Below are positions 55,218 to 63,632 of a stretch of DNA of 64,000 bases, piece by piece; the stretch's first letter is position 1, and every line of letters starts with the position of its first letter. The stretch spans positions 186,001 to 250,000 of the forward strand of contig NZ_JABEPR010000002.1 in assembly GCF_013044515.1 (NCBI RefSeq), given 5' to 3'. The notes beneath the pieces were generated by a model. The model saw nothing but the letters and a program-made list of their open reading frames with translations, was not told the origin of the DNA and made no database searches. Source of the DNA: Sphingomonas sp. ID1715 (lineage in GTDB: Bacteria > Pseudomonadota > Alphaproteobacteria > Sphingomonadales > Sphingomonadaceae). The position numbers were made by a program, and so were the translations under genes.

Positions 55218-57257
55218 TCAGCGCTTGGCCGGCCCGCCGAGCCCCAGCTTGTTGATCAGGCCCTGGCCGGTGTCGGCCGCCTGTCTTGCGGCGTCCTCGG
55301 CGGCCTTCTGAGCCGCCGCCAGTGCGTCCGCAGCTGCTTGAGCGGCGGCCTTGGCGGCCTCTTCCTGGGCCTTGGCCGCGGCGGCAGCGGCGTCGGCAGC
55401 AGCCTTTTCGGCCTCGCGAGCAAGCCGCTCCGCCTCCTTGCTCGCGGTTTCCTGCGCGGCTCTCGCCGCTTCCTCGGCGGCCAGCGCGGCAGCCTTCGCC
55501 GCGGCTTCGGCCTGGCTCGCCTGAGCGAGCCGCGCCGCTTCCTGCAGGGCCTTGTCCTGTTCGGCCTTTAGCGCCTGTTCGGCCGCCTTCGCTGCTTCTT
55601 CGGCGGCCTTGGCCGCTTCCTTGGCTGCCTGATCGGCGAGCTTTGCCGCGTCTGCTTCGGCCTTCCGGGCCGCTTCGGCAGCGACCTTCTCGGCTTCCTT
55701 GGCGACATCGGCTGCGGCTTTAGCCGCTGCTTTTTCGGCTTCGCGCGTCGCCTTGTCCTGGGCTGCGGCGGTCGCCTGCTCGGCCGCCTTGCGGGCGTCT
55801 TCCAGCGCCTTGGCCGCTTCGCGCGCCGCCTTGTCGGCCGCTGCCTGAGCCGCTGCATCGGCGCCGTCCCGCATTGCCTCTTCGGCCGCTCGTGCTGCCT
55901 CGGCCGCAGCTTGTGCCGCCGCCTGTTCGGCCGCGGCCTTCGATGCTTCCCGTTGAGCGTGCGCAGCTTCGGCGGCAGCGGCGGCGGCGGCGGCGGCCTC
56001 GGCCGCTGAAGCCTTGTTCGCGGCCGCCTGCGCAGCGGCCTGAGCAGCTTCGCGCGCGCTCTTATTGTCGGCGGCGCGTTTCGCTTCCTCGGCGGCCTTG
56101 GCGGCAGCCTCGGCTTCGGACTGCGCCTGAGCCGCCTGCGCGCTCTTCGCGGCACGTTCCGCCTCGGCCGCCCGTGCCTGCTCGGCTGCAGCCTCGGCGT
56201 CGCGCGCCGCTCGCTCTGCAGCAGCCGCAGCTACCGCCTTGGCCGCGTCGCGCTGGGCCTGTTCGGCAGCAGCCTTGGCGGCCTGTTCGCTGACCGCCTG
56301 CGCCGCGACACTCGCCTGCTCGGCGGCCCGTTCCGCCTTGGCACTCGCCGAGCTCGCGGCTTCGACCATGCCGGATTGCTGACCGGCGTTGGTCGTTGCC
56401 TGCTCCAGCGTCTTACTGGTCGCCATCAGCACCGTCGCGACCTGCACTGCCTGTACGGTCGCCTTGCTCGCTTCCGCCGCAGCCTGGGTCGCATCGGCCG
56501 CCGCGGCGAGTTCCGATGGCACCCCGCCGATCGAGCCGCTGACCAGTCCACCGGTCGTGTCGGCGAGCGATACAGGCGCCTCATAGACGGCCTGGGAGAT
56601 CGCCGCCGCCGGTGCGGTCTCGGCCGCAGCCGTCGTCACCGCCGGCTGAGCTGCGGGCGCGGCCTCGGTGGGCGCGGCATTCGGGCTCTCGATCACGCGC
56701 CGGGTCTGGCCGTCATCCACCTGCATGCGCCGCAGATCGCCGGCCCCGACCAGCGCGACCGAACCGGGCCGCACCAGATCGCGCGCGCCGCCATCCAGCG
56801 TCGCCACGTCGACAGCGCCTTCGAGCACCTGCACCGATGCACCCTGCGGCCCGACGCCGACCGAGAAGGTGGTGCCCTTCACCACCGCGGCGAGATAAGG
56901 CGTCTTCACCTCGAAATGCGGGGTGATCTTCTTCTTGATCATGAAGACGACGTTGCCGAAATCCTCGAACACGCGGGTGATGCCGGGGGCCGCCTCTTCG
57001 GCGGGAAGGCGCAGCTGCGAGGCCGGCGCGACCATCATATATTCGGTGCCGCGCACCAGCACGGCACGACCGCCGCGACCGGTGGTGACGATCCCCCCGG
57101 CCTTCACCGTGAGGCCGCGGGTCGCGACCTTAACCAGGCCGTTCTGCGAAATCTGCACGGGTCCCGACGACTCGCTCACCGTCCATTCGGGCGTGCCCGC
57201 CGCCATCGCGGCCGTTGAGCAGGTTAGGGCCAGAGCGGCCATCATCGACTTGCGCAT
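55218..57257 (-). CDS. FecR-domain protein with long Ala-rich coiled coil
   Basis: A 679-residue exported protein. Signal peptide KSMMAALALTCSTAAMAAG is followed by a FecR-like domain (GIVTTGRGGRAVLVRGTEYM, VKTPYLAAVVKGTTFSVGV, VQVLEGAVDVATLDGG) and then from about residue 270 to 660 an almost unbroken Ala/Glu/Lys-rich helix (AAAEQA, AAKAAEEA type heptads) with no Cys. It ends GLINKLGLGGPAKR. The layout suggests a periplasmic or surface rod. In related genomes such FecR proteins lie beside TpsB transporters; here the TpsB gene upstream is dead. GAAGGGGATGGT precedes ATG 57257. Confidence 0.85.
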   Translation of the reverse strand: MRKSMMAALALTCSTAAMAAGTPEWTVSESSGPVQISQNGLVKVATRGLTVKAGGIVTTGRGGRAVLVRGTEYMMVAPASQLRLPAEEAAPGITRVFEDFGNVVFMIKKKITPHFEVKTPYLAAVVKGTTFSVGVGPQGASVQVLEGAVDVATLDGGARDLVRPGSVALVGAGDLRRMQVDDGQTRRVIESPNAAPTEAAPAAQPAVTTAAAETAPAAAISQAVYEAPVSLADTTGGLVSGSIGGVPSELAAAADATQAAAEASKATVQAVQVATVLMATSKTLEQATTNAGQQSGMVEAASSASAKAERAAEQASVAAQAVSEQAAKAAAEQAQRDAAKAVAAAAAERAARDAEAAAEQARAAEAERAAKSAQAAQAQSEAEAAAKAAEEAKRAADNKSAREAAQAAAQAAANKASAAEAAAAAAAAAEAAHAQREASKAAAEQAAAQAAAEAARAAEEAMRDGADAAAQAAADKAAREAAKALEDARKAAEQATAAAQDKATREAEKAAAKAAADVAKEAEKVAAEAARKAEADAAKLADQAAKEAAKAAEEAAKAAEQALKAEQDKALQEAARLAQASQAEAAAKAAALAAEEAARAAQETASKEAERLAREAEKAAADAAAAAAKAQEEAAKAAAQAAADALAAAQKAAEDAARQAADTGQGLINKLGLGGPAKR

Positions 57258-57419
57258 ACCATCCCCTTCGGCAGCAGCCGGGTTCTCCAATCTCGAACGG
57301 TGCGCCCTGGCTGGTTACCGTAGTACTGCCGCACGTCCTTAAATTCGGCTTAGGGATGATCGCGACGTTAAGTATTTCACAGGCTTAGCGCTTTAAGTGC
57401 GGCGCCTGAGAGGCCGCCG

Positions 57420-57696
57420 ATGAACCAGTCCATCCTGTCGCTTGCCGCTGTCGTCGCCGGCTTCCTGGCCCCGGAGGCCGCAGGCGCGCAAGTGATTCTG
57501 GACCGCGCCGATCCGACCATCACCGAGCGGGCCCTGCCCTCGTTGACCCTACCGGAACGTGCATCGCCCCCCGCCGCTACCCTTGCCGCTCCGGTGCAGA
57601 CTGCCGCCTCGACGCAGCGCGTCACTCAATGCCGACCGGTTCGACACCGGCGACAAGCGACCGCGCCTCTCCCTTCGCCTTTCCCGCGTGTTCTGA
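57420..57696 (+). pseudogene. TpsB/ShlB-type transporter with its middle deleted
   Basis: The first 65 residues (signal peptide ILSLAAVVAGFLAPEAAGAQ, then VILDRADPTITERALPSL and a Pro/Ala linker) are typical of two-partner-secretion outer-membrane transporters before POTRA1. Near 57620 the sequence jumps, and in another frame LNADRFDTGDKRPRLSLRLS ends RVF, a barrel C-terminus with terminal Phe. POTRA domains and nearly all of the barrel are missing. So a deletion fused head to tail of one gene. Divergent from the FecR-domain gene. Confidence 0.65.
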
Positions 57697-57707
57697 CGCG
57701 CGGCGCG

Positions 57708-58082
57708 TCAGCGGACGGCATTGCCCGGCGCAATCGTGGCACTCACTTCGATCAGCCCGTCCTTACGGCGCCAGGTGATGGTGTTGCCCTGCCGAAGGAA
57801 TTGGACGCAACCGCTCGTCGCCGGATCTCCGGAATCGACACAGAACAGGTTGTCATAGTCGCGGAAGTGCCAGCGCAACGCCGCGCGCCCGCCGACGAAG
57901 CTTCCGTCCGGTGCGACATAGCGGGCGCGGCGGGTGCCGCTCTCGTTCCAGACCAGGCTGTTGCCGACCACGTCGCGGCGGATTTCGGCCACCGTCATCT
58001 GGCGGCCATAATCCGTGTCCTCGTAAAGCGGCTCGGCGTCGGCAGCCTGGGCGGCTGCGGCGGCCAGCATCAAAGCAAACAT
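57708..58082 (-). CDS. Small exported protein ending the bufferin operon
   Basis: A 124-residue protein with signal peptide FALMLAAAAAQAADA and a compact domain with DTDYGRQMTVAEIRRDVVGN, NESGTRRARYVAPDGSF, and two cysteines in NLFCVDSGDPATSGCVQF that could form a disulfide. No family recognised. Starts 10 bases after the DUF302 stop, so it is probably the last gene of the bufferin operon. Confidence 0.7.
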   Translation of the reverse strand: MFALMLAAAAAQAADAEPLYEDTDYGRQMTVAEIRRDVVGNSLVWNESGTRRARYVAPDGSFVGGRAALRWHFRDYDNLFCVDSGDPATSGCVQFLRQGNTITWRRKDGLIEVSATIAPGNAVR

Positions 58083-58092
58083 GGGCGCCGGC

Positions 58093-58608
58093 CTATTTGG
58101 ACGTGCTGTGCGCGATCGACGCCGCCACTTCGCTCGCCATCTTGAGCTGCGCGTCCTTGCCACTGATGCCATAACGATGCTGGACGAAGCTGAAATCGGT
58201 CCAGGCCAGCGACACGCTGCCGTCCGCCGCTTCGGTGACCAGCATGCGCACGGGCCAGTCGAGCCCGGCGAGCGGATTGGCCTGCAGGAACTGAACGCCG
58301 AGCGGCGGATTGCCGAACAGGATCAAGGTCGAGCGGCCGATCGGCAGGCCGGCGCCCGCGCCGAGCTCCGACTGATCGATCTCATCGAAAAAGCGGATGC
58401 CCTTTGCCGCAATATCAGCCTTCAGCCGGGCGATCGTCTCGTCAAAGCCATAGTCGCTCTTCTGGACGAGCACGCCCTGGGCGCCGGTCGCCGGCGCAGG
58501 CGTTGCCGCATGGACGGGCTGGGCCGCGGCCAGCCCGAATGCGACTAATGCGCTAAGCGCTATCCCCACCAAGATGCGGCCCCGAGCCGAAGCGGGAAGT
58601 GAAGTCAT
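58093..58608 (-). CDS. DUF302-domain exported protein
   Basis: A 171-residue exported protein. Signal peptide ILVGIALSALVAFGLAAAQPV is followed by a DUF302 domain: KSDYGFDETIARLKADIAAK, FDEIDQSELGAGAGLPIGRS and LILFGNPPLGVQFLQANPLA with DLP-like core LDWPVRMLV. DUF302 proteins occur near copper and redox genes; their role is unknown. It is 14 bases downstream of doxX in the bufferin operon. Confidence 0.88.
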   Translation of the reverse strand: MTSLPASARGRILVGIALSALVAFGLAAAQPVHAATPAPATGAQGVLVQKSDYGFDETIARLKADIAAKGIRFFDEIDQSELGAGAGLPIGRSTLILFGNPPLGVQFLQANPLAGLDWPVRMLVTEAADGSVSLAWTDFSFVQHRYGISGKDAQLKMASEVAASIAHSTSK

Positions 58609-58622
58609 TTTCGATACTCCTG

Positions 58623-59090
58623 TCAGGCGATGCGGAACAGGCGGTCGAGCGCGAAGCGGCCGCCGCCTAGGGCGATGAGGGGAAGGAGGAGCCCGGCCCA
58701 GCTCAGATGCGTCGGCCAAGCGTCGGGATAGACGAAGATCTCGATAACCAGCGTCATGCCGAGCAGGCCGATGGCGGCGCCGCGCGTGAACAGGCCAAGC
58801 ACGAGCAGGATCGGAAAGATATGCTCGGCGTAGGTGCCCATATAGGCGGCCGTCTCGGGCGGCAGCAGCGGCAAGGCATACTCGGTCCGGAAAAGTTCGA
58901 AGGTGCTGTCTGTCAGCGTCAGCACGCCTTCGACCTTGGTCCTGCCGGACAGGAAGAACACGGCGGCGATGCCGAGCCGCTGGACGAGCAGCAGCAGCGA
59001 CATGGGCAGCAGGCGTTCGGCCTGCCGGGCGGGGCCGGCAAGCAGCGGCTCGGGTGAGGCCGGTCGGGTCGGGGCAAGCGTGGCCATCAA
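58623..59090 (-). CDS. DoxX-family membrane protein
   Basis: A 155-residue inner-membrane protein with four helices; [24 protein letters not shown] and [20 protein letters not shown] mark the DoxX family. In bufferin operons a DoxX gene commonly follows bufABC; it may help redox reactions at the membrane or bufferin maturation. It starts 10 bases after bufC. Confidence 0.92.
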   Translation of the reverse strand: MMATLAPTRPASPEPLLAGPARQAERLLPMSLLLLVQRLGIAAVFFLSGRTKVEGVLTLTDSTFELFRTEYALPLLPPETAAYMGTYAEHIFPILLVLGLFTRGAAIGLLGMTLVIEIFVYPDAWPTHLSWAGLLLPLIALGGGRFALDRLFRIA

Positions 59091-59100
59091 TCATCCTTTC

Positions 59101-59829
59101 CTATGCACAGGGTGCGGCAAGCGCGCCGCTTTCGAGCGTGCGGGCGAACAGGGCGGCGAAATCTTCGTCCGGGTAGAGGCTGGTGGCAGCGACCGCCGCT
59201 TCACTGACCGTCTCGCCCAGGCGCAGCCCGAACAGGAAGCGGTGCTCGGCCCTGCCGATCAGGCGGGCGGTAACCTCGTGACCAGGGCGGGTGATCGCTA
59301 TGCCTTCGGCCTGCCAATCCGGCGCAAAGTCGTCCGGCGGTCGGTCGCCGCGGTGAGCGAGCCAGATCGACGGTGCCGGCGTGGTGAACCAGCCGATGCG
59401 CAGCGCTGGATGGGTCTTTAGCCGCAGCGTAGCCCAATCAGCGGGCGCCAACTCCGCCAGGCTGGCCGGTTCGAGCGGCGCGGCATCGGCGGCCAGCAGC
59501 GCTTCGAGATGGAAGCGGTCGATCGTCGCCACGTCGGGCAGGTAGGGGATATCCGCGACCCAAGGCTGGTCGCACAGGAAGTCGGCAAAGCCAGCGCCGT
59601 AACGGCTGACGATCGGCGAAGCGGGCGGCTCATGGGCGATGAAGTCGGCTGCGAACCCTTCGAACGCTTCCGCACCGATCAGGCGGCAAACCGTCGGGAA
59701 CAGGTCGCCGAGCGCCTCGATCGTCGCGAACATCCAGTTGTTGCGGTGCACGACAAAGCCGTTCCGTTGGGTGCAGGGCTGTGACAGGCGCGCGGCGAAA
59801 TCGGCCTGGAAGGCGGCGAGCTCAGGCAT
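59101..59829 (-). CDS. bufC: Bufferin partner protein BufC (DUF2063)
   Basis: A 242-residue DUF2063/HvfC-type protein: FAARLSQPCTQRNGFVVHRN, FATIEALGDLFPTVCRLIGA and FEGFAADFIAHEPPASPIVS are family features. In characterised systems it forms a complex with the MNIO enzyme and presents the precursor peptide. Overlaps bufB by 8 bases. Part of bufA-bufB-bufC. Confidence 0.9.
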   Translation of the reverse strand: MPELAAFQADFAARLSQPCTQRNGFVVHRNNWMFATIEALGDLFPTVCRLIGAEAFEGFAADFIAHEPPASPIVSRYGAGFADFLCDQPWVADIPYLPDVATIDRFHLEALLAADAAPLEPASLAELAPADWATLRLKTHPALRIGWFTTPAPSIWLAHRGDRPPDDFAPDWQAEGIAITRPGHEVTARLIGRAEHRFLFGLRLGETVSEAAVAATSLYPDEDFAALFARTLESGALAAPCA

Positions 59830-60631
59830 GGACCGGCTCCAGGGCGCGTGCGCGCTCCACGAGCAGTTCGCCGAATGGCGGAAGGTTGCCGTCCCGCTCG
59901 ATCAGCGTCGGACGAGCGCCGAAGCGGCGCACGGCCGCGTCGAACAGCGACCAGACTGCTTCGGCAACGGGACAATCATGGCTGTCGATGAGCAGGCCGG
60001 CCGCGTCGTCGGCGCTGTGCCCGGCGAGGTGATATTCACCGATCGCGTGACCCGGCAGGCCAGCGAGATAGCCGGTTGGATCGAAGCCGATATTGTGACC
60101 GCTGACGACGATGTTGTTGAGGTCCACAACCAGTCCGCAGCCGGTCCGCGCGGCAAGTTCGCCCAGAAACTCGGGCTCGCTCCACTCATGGCCTTCGAGC
60201 TCCATGTAGAGCGAGGGGTTCTCGATCAGGATCGGCCGGCGAAGCCTGTTCTGCACGATGTCGATGTTGCGCGCGATCAGCCGCAGCGCCTCGTTGCTGC
60301 GCGGGAACGGCAGCAGGTCGGGGAAGCAACGCTCGCCGAGGCGGCACCAGGCCAGATGCTCCGAGACCAGGAACGGGTCGCAGCGGTCGACGAGGCGCGC
60401 GAGCTTGTTCAGATGGACGGGGTCAGGCGCTTCGGTCGACGCCAGCGAGAGACCGACGCCGTGAACGGAAATGGGCCGCTCGGCGTGGAGCGTATCGAGC
60501 ATGGCGAGGCGCGGCCCTCCATCGACCATATAGTTTTCGGCATGGATCTCGAACCACAGCCCCGCCGCCGGACACGCGATCGCCTCGGCGAAATGCTGGG
60601 GCTTGAAGGCCAGTCCGGCGGTCGGGGACAT
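59822..60631 (-). CDS. bufB: Bufferin maturation enzyme BufB (DUF692/MNIO)
   Basis: A 269-residue multinuclear non-haem iron oxygenase with a TIM-barrel. Metal ligand motifs include ISVHGVGLSLAS, VSEHLAWCRL, ILIENPSLYM, GLVVDLNNIVVSG and YHLAGHS plus the terminal IDSHDCPV. Enzymes of this family modify cysteines of the BufA precursor into copper-binding forms (thiooxazoles in bufferin). Starts 4 bases after bufA. Confidence 0.92.
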   Translation of the reverse strand: MSPTAGLAFKPQHFAEAIACPAAGLWFEIHAENYMVDGGPRLAMLDTLHAERPISVHGVGLSLASTEAPDPVHLNKLARLVDRCDPFLVSEHLAWCRLGERCFPDLLPFPRSNEALRLIARNIDIVQNRLRRPILIENPSLYMELEGHEWSEPEFLGELAARTGCGLVVDLNNIVVSGHNIGFDPTGYLAGLPGHAIGEYHLAGHSADDAAGLLIDSHDCPVAEAVWSLFDAAVRRFGARPTLIERDGNLPPFGELLVERARALEPVHA

Positions 60632-60635
60632 CGGT

Positions 60636-60914
60636 TCAGGCCCTTTTCGGCGTCAGCGAGCCATTGCCCTTGGGCGTCTTGATCGCGGTGCAGGTGCCCT
60701 TCGCGACATATTTCCAGGCATTGCCCTGATAGTCGGTGCGGCTGGTGCCCGCGCAGCTGGTGCCCGGCCCGGCGGCGCAGTCATTCTTGTGGGCCTTCGA
60801 AATGCCGTAGCATTTATCCATGGTCGGCTGCGGCTTGACGGGGCCGGCGAGCGCGGCGCCGGCGCTCAGCGCCGACAGCACGGCCGCGGCGGACGCGATG
60901 GTCACGGTCTTCAT
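60636..60914 (-). CDS. bufA: Bufferin precursor (DUF2282)
   Basis: A 92-residue exported peptide of the DUF2282 bufferin class. Signal peptide [20 protein letters not shown] is followed by a core with four cysteines (35, 46, 54, 75) in [27 protein letters not shown] and [12 protein letters not shown]. After modification by BufB/BufC it should bind copper in the periplasm. A palindrome GGTCCCG-N6-CGGGACC (60936-60955) lies in its leader. First gene of a six-gene operon. Confidence 0.93.
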   Translation of the reverse strand: MKTVTIASAAAVLSALSAGAALAGPVKPQPTMDKCYGISKAHKNDCAAGPGTSCAGTSRTDYQGNAWKYVAKGTCTAIKTPKGNGSLTPKRA

Positions 60915-60935
60915 GTCTGGGATCTCCTGAAACGC

Positions 60936-60955
60936 GGTCCCGAACGGCCGGGACC
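60936..60955. promoter_or_regulatory. Palindrome in bufA leader
   Basis: GGTCCCG (60936-60942) and CGGGACC (60949-60955), a perfect 7-bp inverted repeat with a 6-base loop, 22 bases before the bufA ATG. May be an operator or an RNA hairpin. Regulator unknown. Confidence 0.35.
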
Positions 60956-61085
60956 CCGACAGTTTCAGCGAAATCGACGCGCTCGTCCGCTAAAGTTCAT
61001 GCATCGTGTCCATGCAAAAGCTGCACAGCCCAACGCTGGCGGAAATCGGCACGGCGGTGTAATGATGGACCGGGGAGACCGGCCC

Positions 61086-62009
61086 ATGGAAATGCAACAG
61101 GTCCGCTATTTCGTGGCGCTGGCGGAGACGCTGAACTTCACGCGTGCGGCCGAACGATGCAATGTCAGCCAGCCGGCGCTGACTCGCGCGATCCAGCAGC
61201 TCGAGGCCGAACTGGGCGGCGCGCTGTTCCACCGGGAACGCGGCAACACGCATTTGTCGGAACTCGGGCGGATGATGCTGCCCTATCTGGCGCAGGTGAT
61301 GGAACAGGCCCGCGCCGCCAAGGAAAGCGCGAAGGCCCTCGCCAAGCTCGACCGGGCCACCCTCACCATCGGCGCGATGTGCACCATCTCCGCCAACCTG
61401 ATCGCAGGGCTCATTGCCCGGTTCAACGCTCAGCATCCCGACGTCGAGGTGCACATTCATGACGGCGGCGCGCCGCAGATGATCGAGGCGCTCGGCAAGG
61501 GCGAGCTGGAAATCGGCGTGATCGGCGTTCCCGAAGAAATGCCGGAGCAGTTCCATTGCGTTCCGATCTTCGAGGAGCGGTTCGTCGTCCTGCTCCCGCC
61601 CAATCACCGCCTGGTCGCGCATGATCCGGTGCGCGTCGCGGAGCTGGACGGCGAGCCCTATGTCAGCCGATCGAATTGCGAAGTGTTCGAATATGTGTCG
61701 AGGGACTTTGCGGCGCGGGGTGTGACCACGCGCAAGGTGTTCAGTTCCACCCGCGACGACTGGGTCCAGTCGATGATCAAGGCCGGTCTGGGCTTCGGCT
61801 TCTTTCCCGAAAGCTGTGTGACCGATCCGGAACTGATCGTTCGCGACCTGGTCGACCCGGTATATTCCCGCACCATCTACCTGGCCACGGTGCGGGGCCG
61901 GCCCCATTCGCCCGCAGTCGGCGCGTTCGTTCGGGAGGCGCGGCGGCATCAATGGCCATCGGCGGGCAAGCGCTGCCCTACTCCGCAGCTACGGGATCAG
62001 GCGGCATAG
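61086..62009 (+). CDS. LysR-family transcriptional regulator
   Basis: A 307-residue LTTR. The N-terminal winged helix is MQQVRYFVALAETLNFTRAA and CNVSQPALTRAIQQLEAELG; the periplasmic-binding-fold co-inducer domain contains LTIGAMCTISANLIAGLIAR, GELEIGVIGVPEE and LPPNHRLVAHD. Co-inducer unknown. ATG 61086 is chosen; ATGs at 61062 and 61065 are upstream. It is divergent from bufA and convergent with the following gene (32-base overlap), so it may control either. Confidence 0.9.
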   Translation: MEMQQVRYFVALAETLNFTRAAERCNVSQPALTRAIQQLEAELGGALFHRERGNTHLSELGRMMLPYLAQVMEQARAAKESAKALAKLDRATLTIGAMCTISANLIAGLIARFNAQHPDVEVHIHDGGAPQMIEALGKGELEIGVIGVPEEMPEQFHCVPIFEERFVVLLPPNHRLVAHDPVRVAELDGEPYVSRSNCEVFEYVSRDFAARGVTTRKVFSSTRDDWVQSMIKAGLGFGFFPESCVTDPELIVRDLVDPVYSRTIYLATVRGRPHSPAVGAFVREARRHQWPSAGKRCPTPQLRDQAA

Positions 62010-62364
62010 CCAGCAGGTCGTGGCAGGAGGCGAGCGCGTTCAGCGCTGCCGGAAATCCTGCATAGATGCTCACCTGCATGAGGATTTCGACCAGTTCCTC
62101 ACGCGTGCAGCCCGAATGGAGTGCGGCGGCGACATGGATCCGCAGCTGGGGTTGGGCGCCGACCGCGGCCAGCGCTGAGACCGCCGCGATCTCGCGCGTG
62201 CGCAGGTCCGCGCCATCACGAGCATAGAGGTCACCGAACGGATATTCGATCGTCATCCGAGCGAAATCCGGCGCGATCTCCGCAACGGTGTTGGTCACTT
62301 TCTCGACCACATTGCCGTGCAGTTGCTGCAGGATCTCGACGCCCCGCAGATAACGCTCGTTCAT
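61978..62364 (-). CDS. Carboxymuconolactone decarboxylase-like protein
   Basis: A 128-residue all-helical protein of the CMD/AhpD fold. RYLRGVEILQQLHGNVVEKV, DGADLRTREIAAVSALAAV and SGCTREELVEILMQVSIYAG are family features. There is one Cys (SGCTREE) rather than the AhpD C-x-x-C, so a peroxidase function is unlikely. Overlaps the LysR 3' end by 32 bases, and its ATG overlaps the MFS stop. Confidence 0.85.
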   Translation of the reverse strand: MNERYLRGVEILQQLHGNVVEKVTNTVAEIAPDFARMTIEYPFGDLYARDGADLRTREIAAVSALAAVGAQPQLRIHVAAALHSGCTREELVEILMQVSIYAGFPAALNALASCHDLLAMPPDPVAAE

Positions 62365-63536
62365 CGACGCACTCCAAATCCTAGAAGAGTTGCAAGGGCG
62401 AGCGCCGCACCGACGCTCTCCAAGGCGGCCGTCCAGCCGAACCGGTCGAACACCTGTCCGACCACCGCCGCGCCGGCGAGGCCACCGCAATAATAGAAGC
62501 TGAGATAGAGGCCGCTGGCCGCAGCCCGATCACGCTCCGCCGTCCGGCCGACCTGCCCGGTGGCAACAGCCTGGGCGAAGAAGGTGCCGATCCCGACCAG
62601 CGCGAGGCCCGCAAGCAGGGCGGGCAGCCAGGTCGCCAGCAACAGGGGCAGCCCAGCGATCGCCAACAGCAGGGAGAGCGCAAGGGCCGGGCCAAGGCCG
62701 ACCCGGGTCGCGGCTGCTCCCGCCAGGGGCGTCGTCACCATCGACGGCGCGAACACCAGGAAGACCAGGCCAAGCGCGGTCATCGACAGCGACAGGGGCG
62801 GCCGGGCCAGCACGAAACCGACATAGGAGAAGGTGCCGATGAAGCCGAACAGGATCAGAAATCCAATCAGGTAGAGCCTGAGCAAGCGCGGGTTGCGAAG
62901 ATGCTCGGCCCAGCCCGACCAGAAGCGTCGACCTGCCCCCTCGTCCATCCGCATCGGCGCGCCGCGCGACAGCGCCCGCGCGACGAGCGCGGCTCCGCCC
63001 AGGTTCAGCGCGGCGAAGAAAAGGAAGCTGATCGCCGGGCCGAGCAGCCCGGCCACCGTTGCAGCCGTCAGCCGCCCGATCAGGTTGCTGGCCACGCCGC
63101 CGGTCACATAGGCTGCCAGCGCCGTTGTTGCGCCGGTCGCGCTGCACCGCTCCGACAGGTAGGTGAGCGTCAGGGTGAACGCCGTCGCCATGCACAGTCC
63201 CTGCACTACCCGCAGCACCGCGAAGACCGTCAGGTTCGGCGCGAAGGCGAGCAGCGCCGTCGGCACCGCAAGGAGCACCAAGCTGATCCAGACGCCCTGG
63301 CGCCGGTCGACATGCCGGCCGAGCACGCCGGCCACCAGGCCCGCGATTGCCATGCCCAATGTACTCGCATTGGCGGCAAGACCGATCGCCGCGGGCGTCA
63401 CTTGATAGAGGCGAGCGAGGCTCGGCAGGATCGCCTGGGTCGCGAACAGGTCGACGAGCGTCAGAAAGCCGATCAGCCCGACCGTTGCGGGGCTGAGCAT
63501 GCGGGCCGGGGGCGCGGCAAGAGCTGCGGTCGCCAT
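62361..63536 (-). CDS. MFS transporter (exporter-like)
   Basis: A 391-residue, 12-helix major facilitator. The A motif region reads GVLGRHVDRRQGVWISLVLL between helices 2 and 3 (G-x3-D-x2-G-R-like), with LVDLFATQAILPSLARLYQV in helix 1 and RVVQGLCMATAFTLTLTYLS in helix 4. The substrate cannot be told. It sits upstream of the CMD-like gene on the same strand and downstream of the cupin. Confidence 0.9.
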   Translation of the reverse strand: MATAALAAPPARMLSPATVGLIGFLTLVDLFATQAILPSLARLYQVTPAAIGLAANASTLGMAIAGLVAGVLGRHVDRRQGVWISLVLLAVPTALLAFAPNLTVFAVLRVVQGLCMATAFTLTLTYLSERCSATGATTALAAYVTGGVASNLIGRLTAATVAGLLGPAISFLFFAALNLGGAALVARALSRGAPMRMDEGAGRRFWSGWAEHLRNPRLLRLYLIGFLILFGFIGTFSYVGFVLARPPLSLSMTALGLVFLVFAPSMVTTPLAGAAATRVGLGPALALSLLLAIAGLPLLLATWLPALLAGLALVGIGTFFAQAVATGQVGRTAERDRAAASGLYLSFYYCGGLAGAAVVGQVFDRFGWTAALESVGAALALATLLGFGVRR

Positions 63537-63560
63537 GGTGGATGTGCCTCGCGCAAGGGG

Positions 63561-63593
63561 CGGCGCCCGGCCGGGGGACGAGACCGGGCGCCG
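63561..63593 (-). terminator. Strong GC hairpin after the cupin gene
   Basis: CGGCGCCCGG (63561-63570) and CCGGGCGCCG (63584-63593) pair perfectly (10 bp, 13-base loop) about 40 bases downstream of the cupin stop. No U-tract follows, so it may be a Rho-assisted terminator or processing hairpin. Confidence 0.4.
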
Positions 63594-63632
63594 CGGGCCG
63601 CCGGCTCAGGGGCTGCCGGCGGTGGGAACAGC

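Noticed and set aside
60957-60985. EcfG-type promoter before bufA
   Set aside because: GAAAC-N15-CGTT is off in both the -35 sequence and the spacing, so it was not called.
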